In this document: positions 18,700 to 27,116 of the stretch, piece by piece
How positions within the stretch are numbered: position 1 is the first letter of the stretch
Layout of the letters: each line of letters begins with the position of its first letter
NCBI GenBank assembly: GCA_046330225.1
Contig: JAXLTD010000001.1
Location: 62,001 to 126,000, forward strand
Origin: CANJIV01 sp046330225
GTDB lineage: Bacteria > Actinomycetota > Thermoleophilia > Solirubrobacterales > Solirubrobacteraceae
Direction of reading: 5' to 3'
Length of the DNA stretch: 64,000 bases
Translations under genes and position numbers: made by a program
Notes under the pieces: generated by a model
Databases searched by the model: none
Seen by the model: the letters and a program-made list of their open reading frames with translations, nothing else
Told to the model about the DNA's origin: nothing

Positions 18700-19514
18700 C
18701 GGGGCCGGCCGGCCGGCTCATCGTCTGCCCGACCCCGATCGGCAACCTCGAGGACGTCACGCTGCGGGTGCTCGCGGCGTTGCGCGAGGCCGACGTGGTC
18801 GCCTGCGAGGACACGCGCCGCACACGGATCCTGCTGGACCGCTACGGCGTCAAGGCGCCGCTCGTCTCCTACCACGAGCACAACGAGCGGCAGCGGTCCG
18901 GCGAGCTCGTCGCGCGCATGCAGGCCGGAGAGGTGGTGGCGCTGGTCTCGGACGCGGGCATGCCCCTCGTGTCTGACCCGGGCTACGTCCTCGTGACCGC
19001 ATGCGTGGCGGCCGGGCTGGCCGTCGACGTGCTCCCGGGCCCGTCGGCGGCGATCGCGGCGCTCGTGGCGTCCGCGCTGCCGGCGGACCGCTGGCGGTTC
19101 GCGGGCTTCCTGCCGCGGCGCCGCGGTGAGCTCGAAGCGGCGTTTGCCTCGGCGGAGACGCTCGTGGCGTTCGAGTCGCCGCGGCGGCTGGCGGCGTCGC
19201 TGGAGGTGCTCGCCGCCATCGACCCCGAGCGGCCGGTGTCGGTCTGCCGGGAGCTCACCAAGCTCCACGAGGAGGTCGTCCGCGGCACCGCCGCCGAGGT
19301 CGCCCGGCGGTTCGCCGACGAGGCGCCGCGCGGAGAGATCGTCGTCGTGGTCGGCGGCGCACCCGAGGGCGCGGCCGAGCTGGATCGGGCTGCCGCGGCG
19401 GTTCGGGCGCTCGTCGCCGCGGGTGCCAAGCCGCGCGCGGCGGCCAAGGTGGTCGCGGGCCTCACCGGCGTGCCAGCCAACGCGCTCTATGCGAGCGCGT
19501 CGGCTGGCGGATGA
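18696..19514 (+). CDS. rsmI: 16S rRNA (cytidine1402-2'-O)-methyltransferase
   Basis: A 272-residue tetrapyrrole-methylase-fold enzyme. LIVCPTPIGNLEDVTLR starts the protein, followed by ACEDTRRT, SYHEHNE, VALVSDAGMPLVSDPGY and LPGPSAAIAALVASAL, the family landmarks. It 2'-O-methylates C1402 of 16S rRNA with SAM. The ATG at 18696 overlaps the ROK stop. In many actinobacteria rsmI lies next to metG; here a cupredoxin and an M23 peptidase lie between. Confidence 0.95.
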   Translation: MTGPAGRLIVCPTPIGNLEDVTLRVLAALREADVVACEDTRRTRILLDRYGVKAPLVSYHEHNERQRSGELVARMQAGEVVALVSDAGMPLVSDPGYVLVTACVAAGLAVDVLPGPSAAIAALVASALPADRWRFAGFLPRRRGELEAAFASAETLVAFESPRRLAASLEVLAAIDPERPVSVCRELTKLHEEVVRGTAAEVARRFADEAPRGEIVVVVGGAPEGAAELDRAAAAVRALVAAGAKPRAAAKVVAGLTGVPANALYASASAGG

Positions 19515-19528
19515 CGCCGGCCCTGCCG

Positions 19529-20008
19529 CTACGAAACCTGGAAGTTCGCGTACTGGCCGGCCTTGTAGTGGCCGGGCAGGTTGCAGATCAGGGCGTAGTG
19601 GCCCGCGCTGAGCTTGAGCTTCAGCGTGGCGTTCTTCCCGGGCTGGATGCCCCCGACCTCGCCGACGGCTCCGGCCTCGTCGGCCTCGTTGCCCTTCAGG
19701 AGGTCGCCAGCCGGCTTCGGCGTCTTGATGACGACGAACTCGTGCTTGACCTTGCCCTGGTTTGAGATCTTGAAGGTGACTTCGCCGGACTTGGCCTTCG
19801 CGGGCGCCGGCTTGAGCGTGAACTCCTTCAGCACGACGCCGACGGCGTTGCCGTTCGCGGGCGGCGTGGTGGTCGTCTGAGCGGCCGTGGTCGTCGGCGC
19901 GGCGGTCGTGTCCGACGACGAGCTGCTCGATCCGCAGGCGGCGGCGGTGAGCGCGAGGCCCGCGGTGGCGACCGCCAGCGCAGGGAGGCGCAGGGCGGAA
20001 ACGGTCAT
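19529..20008 (-). CDS. Cupredoxin-domain lipoprotein
   Basis: A 159-residue secreted lipoprotein: lipobox LTAAAC with Cys25 as the lipidation site, then a Ser/Thr-rich linker, and a cupredoxin domain with copper-ligand pattern KHEFVV ... YALICNLPGHYKAGQ (His, Cys, His). It probably carries electrons or binds copper at the outer face of the membrane. AAAGGA lies about 8 bases before the ATG, and TAGGGT at 20060-20065 (minus) is a -10 candidate. Confidence 0.88.
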   Translation of the reverse strand: MTVSALRLPALAVATAGLALTAAACGSSSSSSDTTAAPTTTAAQTTTTPPANGNAVGVVLKEFTLKPAPAKAKSGEVTFKISNQGKVKHEFVVIKTPKPAGDLLKGNEADEAGAVGEVGGIQPGKNATLKLKLSAGHYALICNLPGHYKAGQYANFQVS

Positions 20009-20059
20009 TGGAGGTCCTTTCGAGCGGGGGAGGGTGCGCCGTGCGGGCGCATGTCGGCC

Positions 20060-20155
20060 ACCCTATGCCCGAGCGGACCGCGGTCCATCAGTTGCGATCA
20101 CGGAGTCCCGTTCGGGAGAGTGCGGAGCCTTGGTCCGCAGTCCGCCGCACGGACC
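20060..20155. promoter_or_regulatory. Divergent regulatory region with GGACC palindromes
   Basis: A perfect 12-bp palindrome GGACCGCGGTCC lies at 20075-20086, just upstream of the cupredoxin -10 (TAGGGT, minus, 20060-20065). GGTCCG (20132-20137) and CGGACC (20150-20155) form a second inverted pair. They may be operators for the divergent cupredoxin and M23 genes. Confidence 0.35.
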
Positions 20156-20249
20156 CCGAGTGTGCCGGGCTGGGCGCCAGCCGGCGGGACTCTGCGCAGG
20201 GTTCGTGCCAACACGCCCGCGGCGCCTCGGAGGCCCAGGCGGCCGGGCG

Positions 20250-20255
20250 TACGGT
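20250..20255 (+). promoter_or_regulatory. Putative -10 (TACGGT), leaderless, of M23 peptidase gene
   Basis: TACGGT ends 6 bases before the GTG at 20262. Confidence 0.4.
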
Positions 20256-20261
20256 CAGCGG

Positions 20262-21029
20262 GTGCCCCGCCTGCTCGCCCCGTTCGGGTTCGCCCTGCTC
20301 CTCGCGCTGCCGGCGCCGCCGGCCGCGGCCGCGCCGTGGCCGTGGCCGGTGCGCGGGCGCGTCCTGGGCGCGTTCCGCGCCGGCCCCGATCCGTTCGCGG
20401 CCGGCCAGCACCGGGGCATCGACATCGCCGCGCCCCTCGGCACCCCGGTTGGCGCCGCCTGCGCCGGCACGGTGCGGTTCGCCGGCCCGGCGGGGCGCTC
20501 GGGCCTGACGGTGACCGTGCAGTGCGGCGCCCTCACGGCGACCTACCTCCATCTCGGCGCGACCGCCGTCGGCCGCGGCGACCGCCTGGCTGCGGGCGCG
20601 CCGATCGGGACGGTCGGCCGCTCCGGCACGCCCAGGCATCGGACGGCGCACCTTCATTTCGGCGTGCGCCGGACCGGCCGGCGCTGGAGCTACGTCGATC
20701 CCCTCACGCTGCTGGGCAGCCCGAACGGCAGGCGGGAGCGTCCGCTGCTGGGACGGCCCGGGCGCCGGCCCGGCGTGGCGCCGCCGCTCGGGCCGGCGCC
20801 GGGGGCAGCGGCCCGCCGTGCCGCTCCCGCCCGCCCGCCCGCCCGCCAGGCTCCGGCTGCCGCCTGGGCGCGAGCAGCCCGCGGTCCGGACGTGCCGCCG
20901 CTGGCCTGGGCCGGGGCGGCGCTGGCCGCGCTGGCCGCGCGCGGGACCTGGCGGCTGGCCCGGCGCCGCTCCGGGTTCGGCGGCGCTCGGCCGGCGCCGC
21001 GGGCCTCCCAGCCCGGCCGGCCGGCCTGA
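20262..21029 (+). CDS. M23-family peptidoglycan endopeptidase
   Basis: A 255-residue exported protein. The signal peptide is LLAPFGFALLLALPAPPAAAA, cut near residue 25; the LytM/M23 zinc domain follows with QHRGIDIAAPLGTPV (His, Asp) and HLHFGVRRTG (HxH). A long Pro/Ala/Arg-rich linker and a late hydrophobic segment (PLAWAGAALAALAA) come after, perhaps a C-terminal anchor. It likely cleaves peptide cross-links in the wall. It sits where many actinobacteria carry rpfB-like wall enzymes near metG/tatD/ksgA. GTG 20262 is chosen because it begins the signal peptide. Confidence 0.88.
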   Translation: MPRLLAPFGFALLLALPAPPAAAAPWPWPVRGRVLGAFRAGPDPFAAGQHRGIDIAAPLGTPVGAACAGTVRFAGPAGRSGLTVTVQCGALTATYLHLGATAVGRGDRLAAGAPIGTVGRSGTPRHRTAHLHFGVRRTGRRWSYVDPLTLLGSPNGRRERPLLGRPGRRPGVAPPLGPAPGAAARRAAPARPPARQAPAAAWARAARGPDVPPLAWAGAALAALAARGTWRLARRRSGFGGARPAPRASQPGRPA

Positions 21030-21192
21030 CGCATCATCTCGTGGAGCATCAGCCAACGTTCACCGGGTTGGACGGGCGCTCGGCGCGCCTGGCGGCGGCC
21101 ATGATCTCGGCTGTGCCACCAGCACACCCGGCTATCACGGCCTGGCCAGCCCCGCCGAGCGCCGACCCGGCAACCCTTGCCTGGCACTCCAC

Positions 21193-21198
21193 TAGCCT
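21193..21198 (+). promoter_or_regulatory. Putative -10 (TAGCCT), leaderless, of metG operon
   Basis: TAGCCT ends 8 bases before GTG 21207; the 177-bp gap upstream of it holds no other recognisable feature. Confidence 0.5.
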
Positions 21199-21206
21199 TG
21201 GCGGCC

Positions 21207-22706
21207 GTGGCCTTCTACGTCACCACGCCGATCTTCTACGTCAACGCGGCCCCGCACTTGGGCCACGCGTACTCGACGATCGCCGCCGACGTGCTCGCCC
21301 GCCACCACCGCCAGCGCGGGGAGGAGGTCTTCTTCCTCACCGGGACCGACGAGCATGGCGAGCCGGTGGCCCAGGCCGCCGAGCGCGAGGGCGTGACGCC
21401 CGCGGAGCTCGCCGAGCGCAACGCGAAGCGCTTCCAGGACCTCATGCCGCTGCTCGGCGCCTCCAACGACTTCTTCATCCGCACGTCGGATCCCCACCAC
21501 GTCGAGCGGGTCCAGGAGGTCCTCCAGCGGGTCATGGACAACGGCCACGTGTACGCCGGCACCTACGAGGGCTGGTACTGCCCGCGCTGCGCCGACTTCA
21601 AGACCGACTCGGAGATCGGCCCGGACGACACCTGCCTGATCCACAAGACGCCGCTGGACCGCGAGCGCGAGGACAACTGGTTCTTTCGCCTCTCGTCATT
21701 CCAGCAGCCGCTCGAGGCGCTGTTCGACTCCCAGCCCGACTTCGTGGTGCCGTCCACCCGGTTCAACGAGGCCCGCTCCTTTCTTGCGCAGGGGCTCCAG
21801 GACATCTCGCTCACCCGGGCGCGCATCACCTGGGGCATCCCGGTCCCGTGGGACCAGGATCAGGTGTTCTACGTCTGGTTCGACGCGCTGCTGAACTACT
21901 ACACCGCGCTCTCCTTCGCGCGGCCCGGGCACGATCTCACGGACACCTTCTGGCCGGCGACCTACCACCTCATCGGCAAGGACATCCTGAAGTTCCACAC
22001 GATTTTCTGGCCCGCGATGCTCATGGCCGCCGGCCTCCCGCTGCCCGAGCACGTCTTCGTGCACGGCTTCCTGCTCATGGACGGCGAGAAGATGTCCAAG
22101 TCGCTCGGCAACGTGCTCGACCCGTTCGCGGTCATGGAGCGCTACGGCTCCGACGCGCTGCGCTACTACTGCTGCCGGGAGGTCTCGTTCGGCCAGGACG
22201 GCTCGGTGTCGACGGCGGGGTTCGAGGCGCGCTACGAGTCCGAGCTCGCCAACGACTACGGCAACCTGGCCAGCCGGACCCTGGCCATGATCGAGCGTTA
22301 CCGGGGCGGCGTGGTCCCCGCTGCCGAGCCAGATCCGGTGCTCAGCCCCGATTTCGCCGGGCTGCCGGCGCGCGTCTGCGAGCTGCTCGACCGGGCGGAG
22401 CTGACCGCCGCGCTCGAGGAGATCTGGGTGCGCGTCCGGCGGCTGAACCGCTACGTGGAGGAACGCGCCCCGTGGCAGCAGGCCAAGGACGAGTCCGCCG
22501 CCGGCGAGCTCGACGTCACGCTCGCCAGCCTCGCCGAGGGCCTGCGGGCAGTGACCGTGCTCCTGCACCCGTATCTCCCCGCCACGTCGGAGCGCCTGCT
22601 GGCCGCGCTCGGCCGCCCGTCCCTGGACCTCGGCGACGCCGAGCTCGGCACGACGGCGGCGGGCGCCACGGTGGCCTCGCCCGGCCCGCTCTTTCCCAAG
22701 CGCTGA
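21207..22706 (+). CDS. metG: Methionine--tRNA ligase
   Basis: A 499-residue class I synthetase. HIGH-like motif PHLGHAYS is near residue 11, the Cys-containing knuckle YCPRCADFKTDSEIGPDDTC lies in the connective peptide, and KMSKS is at about residue 296 (DGEKMSKSLGNV). GTG 21207 is preferred to the upstream GTG at 21177 because VAFYVTTPIFYVNA is the family N-terminus and the -10 fits. It starts a translationally coupled operon with tatD, rsmA, ispE and two membrane-protein genes. Confidence 0.96.
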   Translation: MAFYVTTPIFYVNAAPHLGHAYSTIAADVLARHHRQRGEEVFFLTGTDEHGEPVAQAAEREGVTPAELAERNAKRFQDLMPLLGASNDFFIRTSDPHHVERVQEVLQRVMDNGHVYAGTYEGWYCPRCADFKTDSEIGPDDTCLIHKTPLDREREDNWFFRLSSFQQPLEALFDSQPDFVVPSTRFNEARSFLAQGLQDISLTRARITWGIPVPWDQDQVFYVWFDALLNYYTALSFARPGHDLTDTFWPATYHLIGKDILKFHTIFWPAMLMAAGLPLPEHVFVHGFLLMDGEKMSKSLGNVLDPFAVMERYGSDALRYYCCREVSFGQDGSVSTAGFEARYESELANDYGNLASRTLAMIERYRGGVVPAAEPDPVLSPDFAGLPARVCELLDRAELTAALEEIWVRVRRLNRYVEERAPWQQAKDESAAGELDVTLASLAEGLRAVTVLLHPYLPATSERLLAALGRPSLDLGDAELGTTAAGATVASPGPLFPKR

Positions 22707-22722
22707 GCGCGAGGCGCCGCCG

Positions 22723-23472
22723 GTGATCGACAGCCACAGCCACCTGCACCGCTGCCCGCGGCCCGCCGCCGAGCTCGTCGCCGAGGCCGCGAGTGCCGGC
22801 GTGCACCGGATCCTCACCGTCGGCCTCGACGGCGCCGACTGCCGCACCGCGCTCGCGGTGGCCGCCGACTTCCCGCAGGTCTTCGCGGCCGTCGGCCGGC
22901 ACCCGAACAGCGCCACCGGCTTCGACGACGCGGACCTTGCCGAGCTGCGGGCCCTGGCCGCGCACGAGCAGTGCGTCGCGATCGGCGAGACCGGCCTGGA
23001 CTACTACCGCGCCGGCGCCACGCCCGAGGACCAGGCCCGGGCGTTTCGGGCCCACATCACTTTGGCCCGGGAGACGGCCAAGCCGCTGATCATCCACACG
23101 CGGGAGGCCGCAGCCGACACGCTCGCGCTGCTCGAGCGCGAGGCGGCCGGGATCGAGGTGATCCTGCACTGCTTCTCGATGCCGGAGGAGATCGACCGCT
23201 GCATCGCCCACGGCTGGCTGATCTCGTTCGCCGGCAACGTGACCTACCCGGCCTCCGATGGGCTGCGCGCGGCCGCGGCTCGCGTGCCGCTGGACCGCCT
23301 GCTCGTCGAGACCGACGCGCCGTACCTCGCGCCGGTGCCCCGGCGCGGCGAGCGCAACGAGCCGGCCTGGGTGGTCCACACGGCGGCTGCGGTCGCCGCG
23401 GCCCGGGGGATGGAGCCCGGCGACCTCGAGGCCGCCGTCGACCGCAACGCGGCCGAGGTGTTCGGATGGTGA
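22723..23472 (+). CDS. tatD: TatD family metal-dependent hydrolase/DNase
   Basis: A 249-residue TIM-barrel hydrolase with IDSHSHLH at the start, AIGETGLDYYR in the middle, IIHTREA, ILHCFSM and LVETDAPYLAP, the metal-binding landmarks of TatD. TatD proteins have 3'-5' exonuclease activity and act in DNA repair or tRNA/rRNA quality control. The GTG at 22723 starts MIDSHSH; the end overlaps rsmA. Confidence 0.93.
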   Translation: MIDSHSHLHRCPRPAAELVAEAASAGVHRILTVGLDGADCRTALAVAADFPQVFAAVGRHPNSATGFDDADLAELRALAAHEQCVAIGETGLDYYRAGATPEDQARAFRAHITLARETAKPLIIHTREAAADTLALLEREAAGIEVILHCFSMPEEIDRCIAHGWLISFAGNVTYPASDGLRAAAARVPLDRLLVETDAPYLAPVPRRGERNEPAWVVHTAAAVAAARGMEPGDLEAAVDRNAAEVFGW

Positions 23473-24329
23473 GCGCCGGGCGCGCGGCCCAGCCCAGCGT
23501 GCGCCGGCTGCGCGAGTTCGGCATCCGGCCCAACCGCGAGCTCGGGCAGAACTTCCTGGTGGACTCGAACCTGCTCGAGGTGATCGGCCGCGCTGCCCGG
23601 CTCGAGCCGGGCGACATCGTGCTGGAGATCGGCGGCGGCCTGGGCGTGCTGTCCGAATACCTCGCCGCCCGGGTCGCCCGCGTGCACGTCATCGAGGTCG
23701 ATCGCGGCCTCGAGGCTCCGCTGCGCGACGCGCTCGACCCGCACGCGAACGCCACGCTCGTGTTCGCCGACGCCCTGCGCCTCGACTTCGGCACGCTGCA
23801 CCCGGCCCCGGACAAGGTGGTCGCGAACCTCCCGTACGGGATCGCGGCCTCGGCGATCCTGCGCACGATCGAGCAGCTCCCGGGCGCCCGCCGCTGGGTG
23901 GCGATGGTGCAGCGGGAGGTGGGCGAGCGCCTTGCCGCACCGCCGGGCAGCGGCGCCTACGGCATCCCCTCGGTGCTCGCGCAGGCTGCCTGCGACGTGC
24001 GCGTCGTGCGCGCGGTGTCGCGGTCGGTGTTCTTCCCGGTGCCGCGGGTGGACTCCGTGCTCGTCGAGCTCGAGCGCCGCGGCCCCGCCGCCGCGCCGGG
24101 GACGCGCGCGCTCGTGAACGCCGCCTTCGCCCACCGCCGCAAGGCCCTGGCCCGGTCGCTGTCCCTGGCTCCGGGCGCCCCTGCGGGCGTGCGCGAGGCC
24201 GCGCGCGCCGCCCTGGCGGACCTCGGGCTTCCCGAGGACGTGCGGGCCGAGCGGCTCGCTCCCGGGCAGTTCGCCGGCTTGGCAGCGCGGCTCGCCTGGC
24301 CAGCGCCGCAGGAGGCGGCGCCGGCGTGA
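23466..24329 (+). CDS. rsmA: 16S rRNA (adenine1518/1519-N6)-dimethyltransferase KsgA
   Basis: A 287-residue KsgA/RsmA. RPNRELGQNFLVDSNLL leads into SAM motif I IVLEIGGGLGVLSEYL; VVANLPYGIAASAIL is the NLPY catalytic motif, and the C-terminal helical domain is present. It dimethylates A1518 and A1519 of 16S rRNA. The start is either ATG 23466 or GTG 23469, which forms a GTGA overlap with the tatD stop; the former is given. Confidence 0.95.
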   Translation: MVSAGRAAQPSVRRLREFGIRPNRELGQNFLVDSNLLEVIGRAARLEPGDIVLEIGGGLGVLSEYLAARVARVHVIEVDRGLEAPLRDALDPHANATLVFADALRLDFGTLHPAPDKVVANLPYGIAASAILRTIEQLPGARRWVAMVQREVGERLAAPPGSGAYGIPSVLAQAACDVRVVRAVSRSVFFPVPRVDSVLVELERRGPAAAPGTRALVNAAFAHRRKALARSLSLAPGAPAGVREAARAALADLGLPEDVRAERLAPGQFAGLAARLAWPAPQEAAPA

Positions 24330-25210
24330 CGGCAGGCGGCCCGGTGCTGCGCGACACGGCGCCCGGCAAGGTCAACCTGTGCCTCGTCCTCGGGGACACG
24401 CGGGCGGACGGGCTCCACGCCCTCGTCTCGCTCGTCCAGTCCCTGACGCTGGCCGACGAGGTGACGCTCGAGCCGTCCGGCGGGTCCCGCGACGAGGTCG
24501 TCTGCCCCGGCGTGCCGGGCCCCAACCTCGCAGCGGATGCCCTCGCCGCCTACCGGGCCGCGTCCGGCTGGGACGGGCCGGGCCAGCGGCTCACCATCAC
24601 CAAGCGGGTGCCGGTCGCCGCTGGGATGGGCGGCGGGTCCAGCGATGCGGCGGCCGCCCTGCGGCTCGCGGCCCGCGCCGCTGGGCAGCCGGGCGATCCC
24701 CGCCTCGCGGCGCTCGCGCCGGGCCTTGGGTCCGATGTCCCGGCGCTGCTCACGCCCGGGCTCTGCCTCGTCAGCGGGGCGGGCGAGGAGGTCCGTCCGC
24801 TCGCGCCGCTCGCCTCCTTCCGCGCCCTGGTGCTCCCGTCGCGGGCGCGCCTGTCCACCCCCGACGTGTTCCGTGAGGCCGACCGCCTCGGGCTCGCCCG
24901 GCCCCCGGAGGAGCTGGCGCGCCGCGCTGCGGCGCTGGCGGCGGCCGCGCAGCCGGGCGCCCCGCTTCCGCTCGGGCTGCTCGCGAACGACCTCGAGCCG
25001 GCGGCGCGGTCCCTGTGCCCGTCCATCGATGACGCGCTCGCGGCCGCCCGCGAGGCCGGCGCCGCCGCGGCGCTCGTCAGCGGGTCGGGCCCGACGGTCG
25101 TCGGCCTCTTCCCGGGCGCCGCGCCCGGGCTCGAGGCCGCGGCATCGGCGCTGGCCGGGCGCTTCCCGGGCGCCTGCGTGGCCGATCCCGTCGCGGTTTC
25201 GGGCCCGTGA
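24326..25210 (+). CDS. ispE: 4-diphosphocytidyl-2-C-methyl-D-erythritol kinase
   Basis: A 294-residue GHMP kinase with APGKVNLCLVLGDTRADGLH at the N-terminus, the phosphate loop PVAAGMGGGSSDAAAAL and SGSGPTVVGLF at the end. It phosphorylates CDP-methylerythritol in the non-mevalonate isoprenoid pathway, so this organism makes isoprenoids by the MEP route. GTG 24326 overlaps the rsmA stop (GTGA), and its own stop overlaps the next gene in the same way. Confidence 0.95.
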   Translation: MTAGGPVLRDTAPGKVNLCLVLGDTRADGLHALVSLVQSLTLADEVTLEPSGGSRDEVVCPGVPGPNLAADALAAYRAASGWDGPGQRLTITKRVPVAAGMGGGSSDAAAALRLAARAAGQPGDPRLAALAPGLGSDVPALLTPGLCLVSGAGEEVRPLAPLASFRALVLPSRARLSTPDVFREADRLGLARPPEELARRAAALAAAAQPGAPLPLGLLANDLEPAARSLCPSIDDALAAAREAGAAAALVSGSGPTVVGLFPGAAPGLEAAASALAGRFPGACVADPVAVSGP

Positions 25211-26799
25211 AGCCGCTCTGGCTCGGGATCGCCGCGGTCCTCGCCGCCCTCACGGCGTGGCGCTGGCGGCGCCTCTCTCGCGAACAGCGCGCCATCGGCC
25301 TCGGGCTGGCCGCGGCGGCGGCGGCCTACGGCAGCGGGCTGATCGTGATCCCCGACCTGAAGGGGCTCATCGAGGACATCGGCCGGTCGCTGGGGCCGTG
25401 GACGTACCTGCTCGTCGGCGGGCTCGCCTTCCTGGAGACCGGAGCCTTCGTCGGTCTCGTCGCTCCGGGGGAGACCGCGATCCTCGTCGGCGGCGTCGTG
25501 GCCGGCCAGGGCGAGATCGACGTGGTCGTGCTCATCGGGATCGTCTGGATCTGCGCGGTCGCGGGCGACGTCACGAGCTACCTGCTCGGGCGGCGCCTCG
25601 GCCGGCAGTTCCTCGTCCGGCACGGCGCCCGGGTGAAGATCACCGAGCCGCGGCTCGAGCAGGTCGAGCGGTTCTTCGCCCGCCACGGAGGCCCGACCAT
25701 CCTCATCGGACGGTTCGTCGGCCTCGTTCGCGCGCTCGCGCCGTTCATCGCCGGCGCGTCGAAGATGCCGTTCCGGCGCTTCCTCCCGTACGACATCATC
25801 GGCGCCGGGCTGTGGGGGACGACCTTCGTGCTGCTCGGCTACGTGTTCTGGCGCAGCTTCGACCAGGTTGCGGCTTTCGCGAGCCAGGGGGCCTTCGCGC
25901 TGGCGACGGTGATCGTGGTCGTGGCCGGCGCCATCGCCGCCTACCGGTTCCTGCGGGTCGAGGCGAACCGCGCGGCCCTCGAGGAGTGGCTGGCCGGCCA
26001 TGAGCGCACCCCCGGACTCGGCAGCGCGATCCGGCTCGGCCGCCGCGCCTGGGTTCGCGGCCTCGTGCCGCTCTGGCGGCGGGCCGAGCCGGCGCTGCGC
26101 TTTGCCTGGAACCGCCTCACGCCCGGCGAACTCGGGCTCGAGCTGACGACCCTGCTCGCGGTCGCCCTCGTCGGGTGGTTCCTGTTCGGGGGCATCGCGT
26201 CGCTGCTCGACACGGGCAAGCTGTTCGGGCCGGACGGCGATGCCCTGGGCACCGCGCGCGACCTGCGCGACGCCGCCGCCGTCGGCGCCGTGAAGGTCGT
26301 CACGTTCTTCGGCGCGACGGCGGTGGCCGGCGCCGGCCTGCTGGCCGCGGCGGTCTTCCTGGCCCGCAAGGGCCGGGCCGCCGAGGCGGCCACGCTGATC
26401 GCGGGAGGCCTGCTGACCTTCGCCGCCGTCCAGATCACGAAGGCGGCCGAGGGCCGCCTGCGCCCGCCGACGATGATCGTCGAGGCGGCCGGCTCGAGCT
26501 TCCCGTCCGGCCATGCGGCCTACTCGGTCGCCTACGTGGCTGCGGCCGTCGCGACTGCGCCGCTGCTGCGCGGGTTCGTGAGCCGCACGGTGCTCGTGAG
26601 CGTGGCGGTCGCCCTGTCCGCTGCCATCGGCCTCTCCCGCGTCTACCTCCAGGTCCACTACCTCTCGGACGTGGTGGCCGGCTGGGCGCTGGGCGCCGCC
26701 GTCTTCGCGACGTGCGGGATGGCGGCTCTCGTCGTCACCCATCTCCGCAACAATGGGGGCGCGCCGGCGCCGGTCCCGCCGGACGCCCCGCCGCCATGA
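25207..26799 (+). CDS. DedA-family membrane protein fused to PAP2 phosphatase
   Basis: A 530-residue two-domain membrane protein. Residues 45-270 are a DedA/VTT domain with ETGAFVGLVAPGETAILVGG and RFVGLVRALAPFIAGASKMPFRRF. Residues 300-510 are a PAP2 acid phosphatase: KAAEGRLRPP, SSFPSGHAAYS and SRVYLQVHYLSDVVAGW give the three phosphatase motifs. PAP2 enzymes dephosphorylate lipid pyrophosphates such as undecaprenyl-PP, while DedA proteins have been linked to undecaprenyl-phosphate or phospholipid flipping, so the fusion fits C55 carrier recycling. It is coupled to ispE (GTGA overlap). Confidence 0.92.
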   Translation: MKPLWLGIAAVLAALTAWRWRRLSREQRAIGLGLAAAAAAYGSGLIVIPDLKGLIEDIGRSLGPWTYLLVGGLAFLETGAFVGLVAPGETAILVGGVVAGQGEIDVVVLIGIVWICAVAGDVTSYLLGRRLGRQFLVRHGARVKITEPRLEQVERFFARHGGPTILIGRFVGLVRALAPFIAGASKMPFRRFLPYDIIGAGLWGTTFVLLGYVFWRSFDQVAAFASQGAFALATVIVVVAGAIAAYRFLRVEANRAALEEWLAGHERTPGLGSAIRLGRRAWVRGLVPLWRRAEPALRFAWNRLTPGELGLELTTLLAVALVGWFLFGGIASLLDTGKLFGPDGDALGTARDLRDAAAVGAVKVVTFFGATAVAGAGLLAAAVFLARKGRAAEAATLIAGGLLTFAAVQITKAAEGRLRPPTMIVEAAGSSFPSGHAAYSVAYVAAAVATAPLLRGFVSRTVLVSVAVALSAAIGLSRVYLQVHYLSDVVAGWALGAAVFATCGMAALVVTHLRNNGGAPAPVPPDAPPP

Positions 26800-27014
26800 C
26801 GAACGAACAGATCGCCTACCTCGTTGCCGGATGCGCTGCCGTGCTCGGGCTCGCGGCCTTCATCGGCCTGATCCTCGTGCCCGCGTGGAAGGCGTACGAC
26901 CGATTCTGGCCCCGAGTGGGGGCCACGCTGCTGTCGCTCTACGTGCTCGCGACGTTCGTCGGCGCTGGCATCGCGCTCGGCGCCCTGGTCATCTACGAGT
27001 ACGACCGGCTGTAG
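26796..27014 (+). CDS. Small two-helix membrane protein, unknown
   Basis: A 72-residue protein with two hydrophobic helices (IAYLVAGCAAVLGLAAFIGLI and LLSLYVLATFVGAGIALGALVI) around a short loop with Arg and Trp. It is the last gene of the metG operon, coupled to the DedA-PAP2 gene by ATGA, and may be an accessory subunit of it. The family is not recognised. Confidence 0.75.
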   Translation: MTNEQIAYLVAGCAAVLGLAAFIGLILVPAWKAYDRFWPRVGATLLSLYVLATFVGAGIALGALVIYEYDRL

Positions 27015-27019
27015 CGCCG

Positions 27020-27036
27020 GCCCCGGGTTTCGGGGC
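27020..27036 (+). terminator. Hairpin at the end of the metG operon
   Basis: GCCCCG (27020-27025) pairs with CGGGGC (27031-27036) around a GGTTT loop, 6 bases after the last stop; no U-tract. Confidence 0.45.
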
Positions 27037-27101
27037 AGCTGCTGAGCGTTCCGGGGAGCGGCCGCGCCGCGCCCGCGGGTGCGCTGGCGGGGCCTGCCGC
27101 C

Positions 27102-27107
27102 TACACT
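27102..27107 (+). promoter_or_regulatory. Putative -10 (TACACT), leaderless, of pucR-type gene
   Basis: TACACT ends 9 bases before the ATG at 27117. Confidence 0.5.
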
Positions 27108-27116
27108 GAAGTCCAG

